A stretch of DNA of 64,000 nt from the NCBI GenBank assembly GCA_024291935.2, contig CM044310.1, positions 86,231,213-86,295,212 of the forward strand. The letters are read 5' to 3'. Shown here one piece after another: positions 63,723 through 64,000 of the stretch; the stretch's first letter is position 1, and each line of letters starts with the position of its first letter. The notes under the pieces were generated by a model. The model had not been told where the DNA came from and made no database searches. It saw only the letters and a list, made by a program, of their open reading frames with translations. Position numbers and translations under genes: made by a program. This DNA comes from Okapia johnstoni (Eukaryota; Chordata; Mammalia; Artiodactyla; Giraffidae).

Positions 63723-63915
63723 TTCCAGGTGGCTCACTGGTAAAGAATCCACCTGCCAGTGCAGGAGACTCAAGAAATTCGGATTCAATCCCTGGGTCGG
63801 GAAGATACCCTGGAGGAAGAAATGGCAACCCACTCCAGTATTCTTGCCTGGAAAATTCTATGGACAGAAGAGCCTGGGGCCTCAAAGAGTCAGACTTGAC
63901 TGAGCACATACACAC
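63723..63915 (+). mobile_element. Bov-tA SINE with target duplication
   Basis: TTCCAGGTGGCTCACTGGTAA head, tail GTCAGACTTGACTGAGCAC. AGCAAATTGAC is duplicated at 63712-63722 and 63916-63926. A deletion removes the GGCTACAGTCC segment near 63875. Confidence 0.94.
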
Positions 63916-63926
63916 AGCAAATTGAC

Positions 63927-64000
63927 CCAGGGCTATTGGTTTAATGACTGAAGCCTCAGTTTCTGTTAAAGGGGAATCATTTGACCCAGTTAATCAGGTT
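63927..64000 (+). mobile_element. MIR SINE fragment (runs off the window)
   Basis: CTGAAGCCTCAGTTTCTGTTA at 63949 is the MIR core. The element was entered at its left side by the preceding Bov SINE. Confidence 0.5.

Noticed and set aside
2271..63915. tRNA-like heads of Bov-tA and CHR SINEs as tRNA genes
   Set aside because: They are SINE 5' ends with degenerate A/B boxes and fused LINE-like tails, not cloverleaf tRNA genes.

Overview
This is a stretch of ruminant (bovid: cattle, sheep, goat or a close relative) nuclear DNA, and I find no protein-coding gene in it. The assignment rests on its repeats. Bov-A2/Bov-tA SINEs and BovB (RTE-type) LINEs occur on both strands and are diagnostic of bovids. 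CHR-type tRNA-Glu SINEs are shared by ruminants, whales and hippos. Older mammalian layers (MIR, L2, L1M-type L1, MER20, ERVL/MaLR LTRs) lie beneath them. Every long open frame I could explain is either retrotransposon reverse transcriptase or low-complexity sequence.

Layout. 1-9.5 kb is repeat-rich: a nested LTR/L1/SINE stack at 3.2-4.4 kb, and BovB at 4.8-5.3 and 6.6-7.7 kb. 9.6-10.6 kb is single-copy-looking, AT-rich and homeodomain-motif rich, with a weak candidate exon on the minus strand. 10.7-18.6 kb mixes MIR, L2 and CHR SINEs with two more conserved-looking blocks at 15.2-15.9 kb. 18.7-22.7 kb is a LINE cluster: an old L1, a BovB split by a 5'-inverted younger L1, and two BovB copies in tail-to-tail inverted orientation. 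24.4-24.7 kb is a compact GATA/nuclear-receptor-like element. 28.0-28.6, 32.1-32.4, 34.6-35.4, 40.5-41.1, 46.5-47.4 and 50.3-50.7 kb are further islands with no recognised repeat and dense AT-rich transcription-factor-like motifs. 43.8-44.8 kb is an L2 broken by four younger insertions or fragments. 48.6-49.7 kb holds an unexplained 210-base direct repeat whose copies sit 900 bases apart. 55.2-57.1 kb holds an L2 whose tail has expanded into a TGGA microsatellite, followed by a 401-base-period local duplication that carries a SINE. 59-64 kb is sparse sequence with recent SINEs.

Interpretation. Repeat-free islands in an otherwise repeat-filled, exon-free 64 kb look like a gene desert or very large intron beside a developmental regulator, with several candidate enhancers and three CTCF-like motifs. 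That is inference: conservation cannot be seen from one sequence. I found no new multi-gene system. The best leads are the local duplications, the twin-primed L1, the candidate enhancers and the CTCF-like sites. Repeat boundaries were read by eye and may be off by several bases to tens of bases for the old families.
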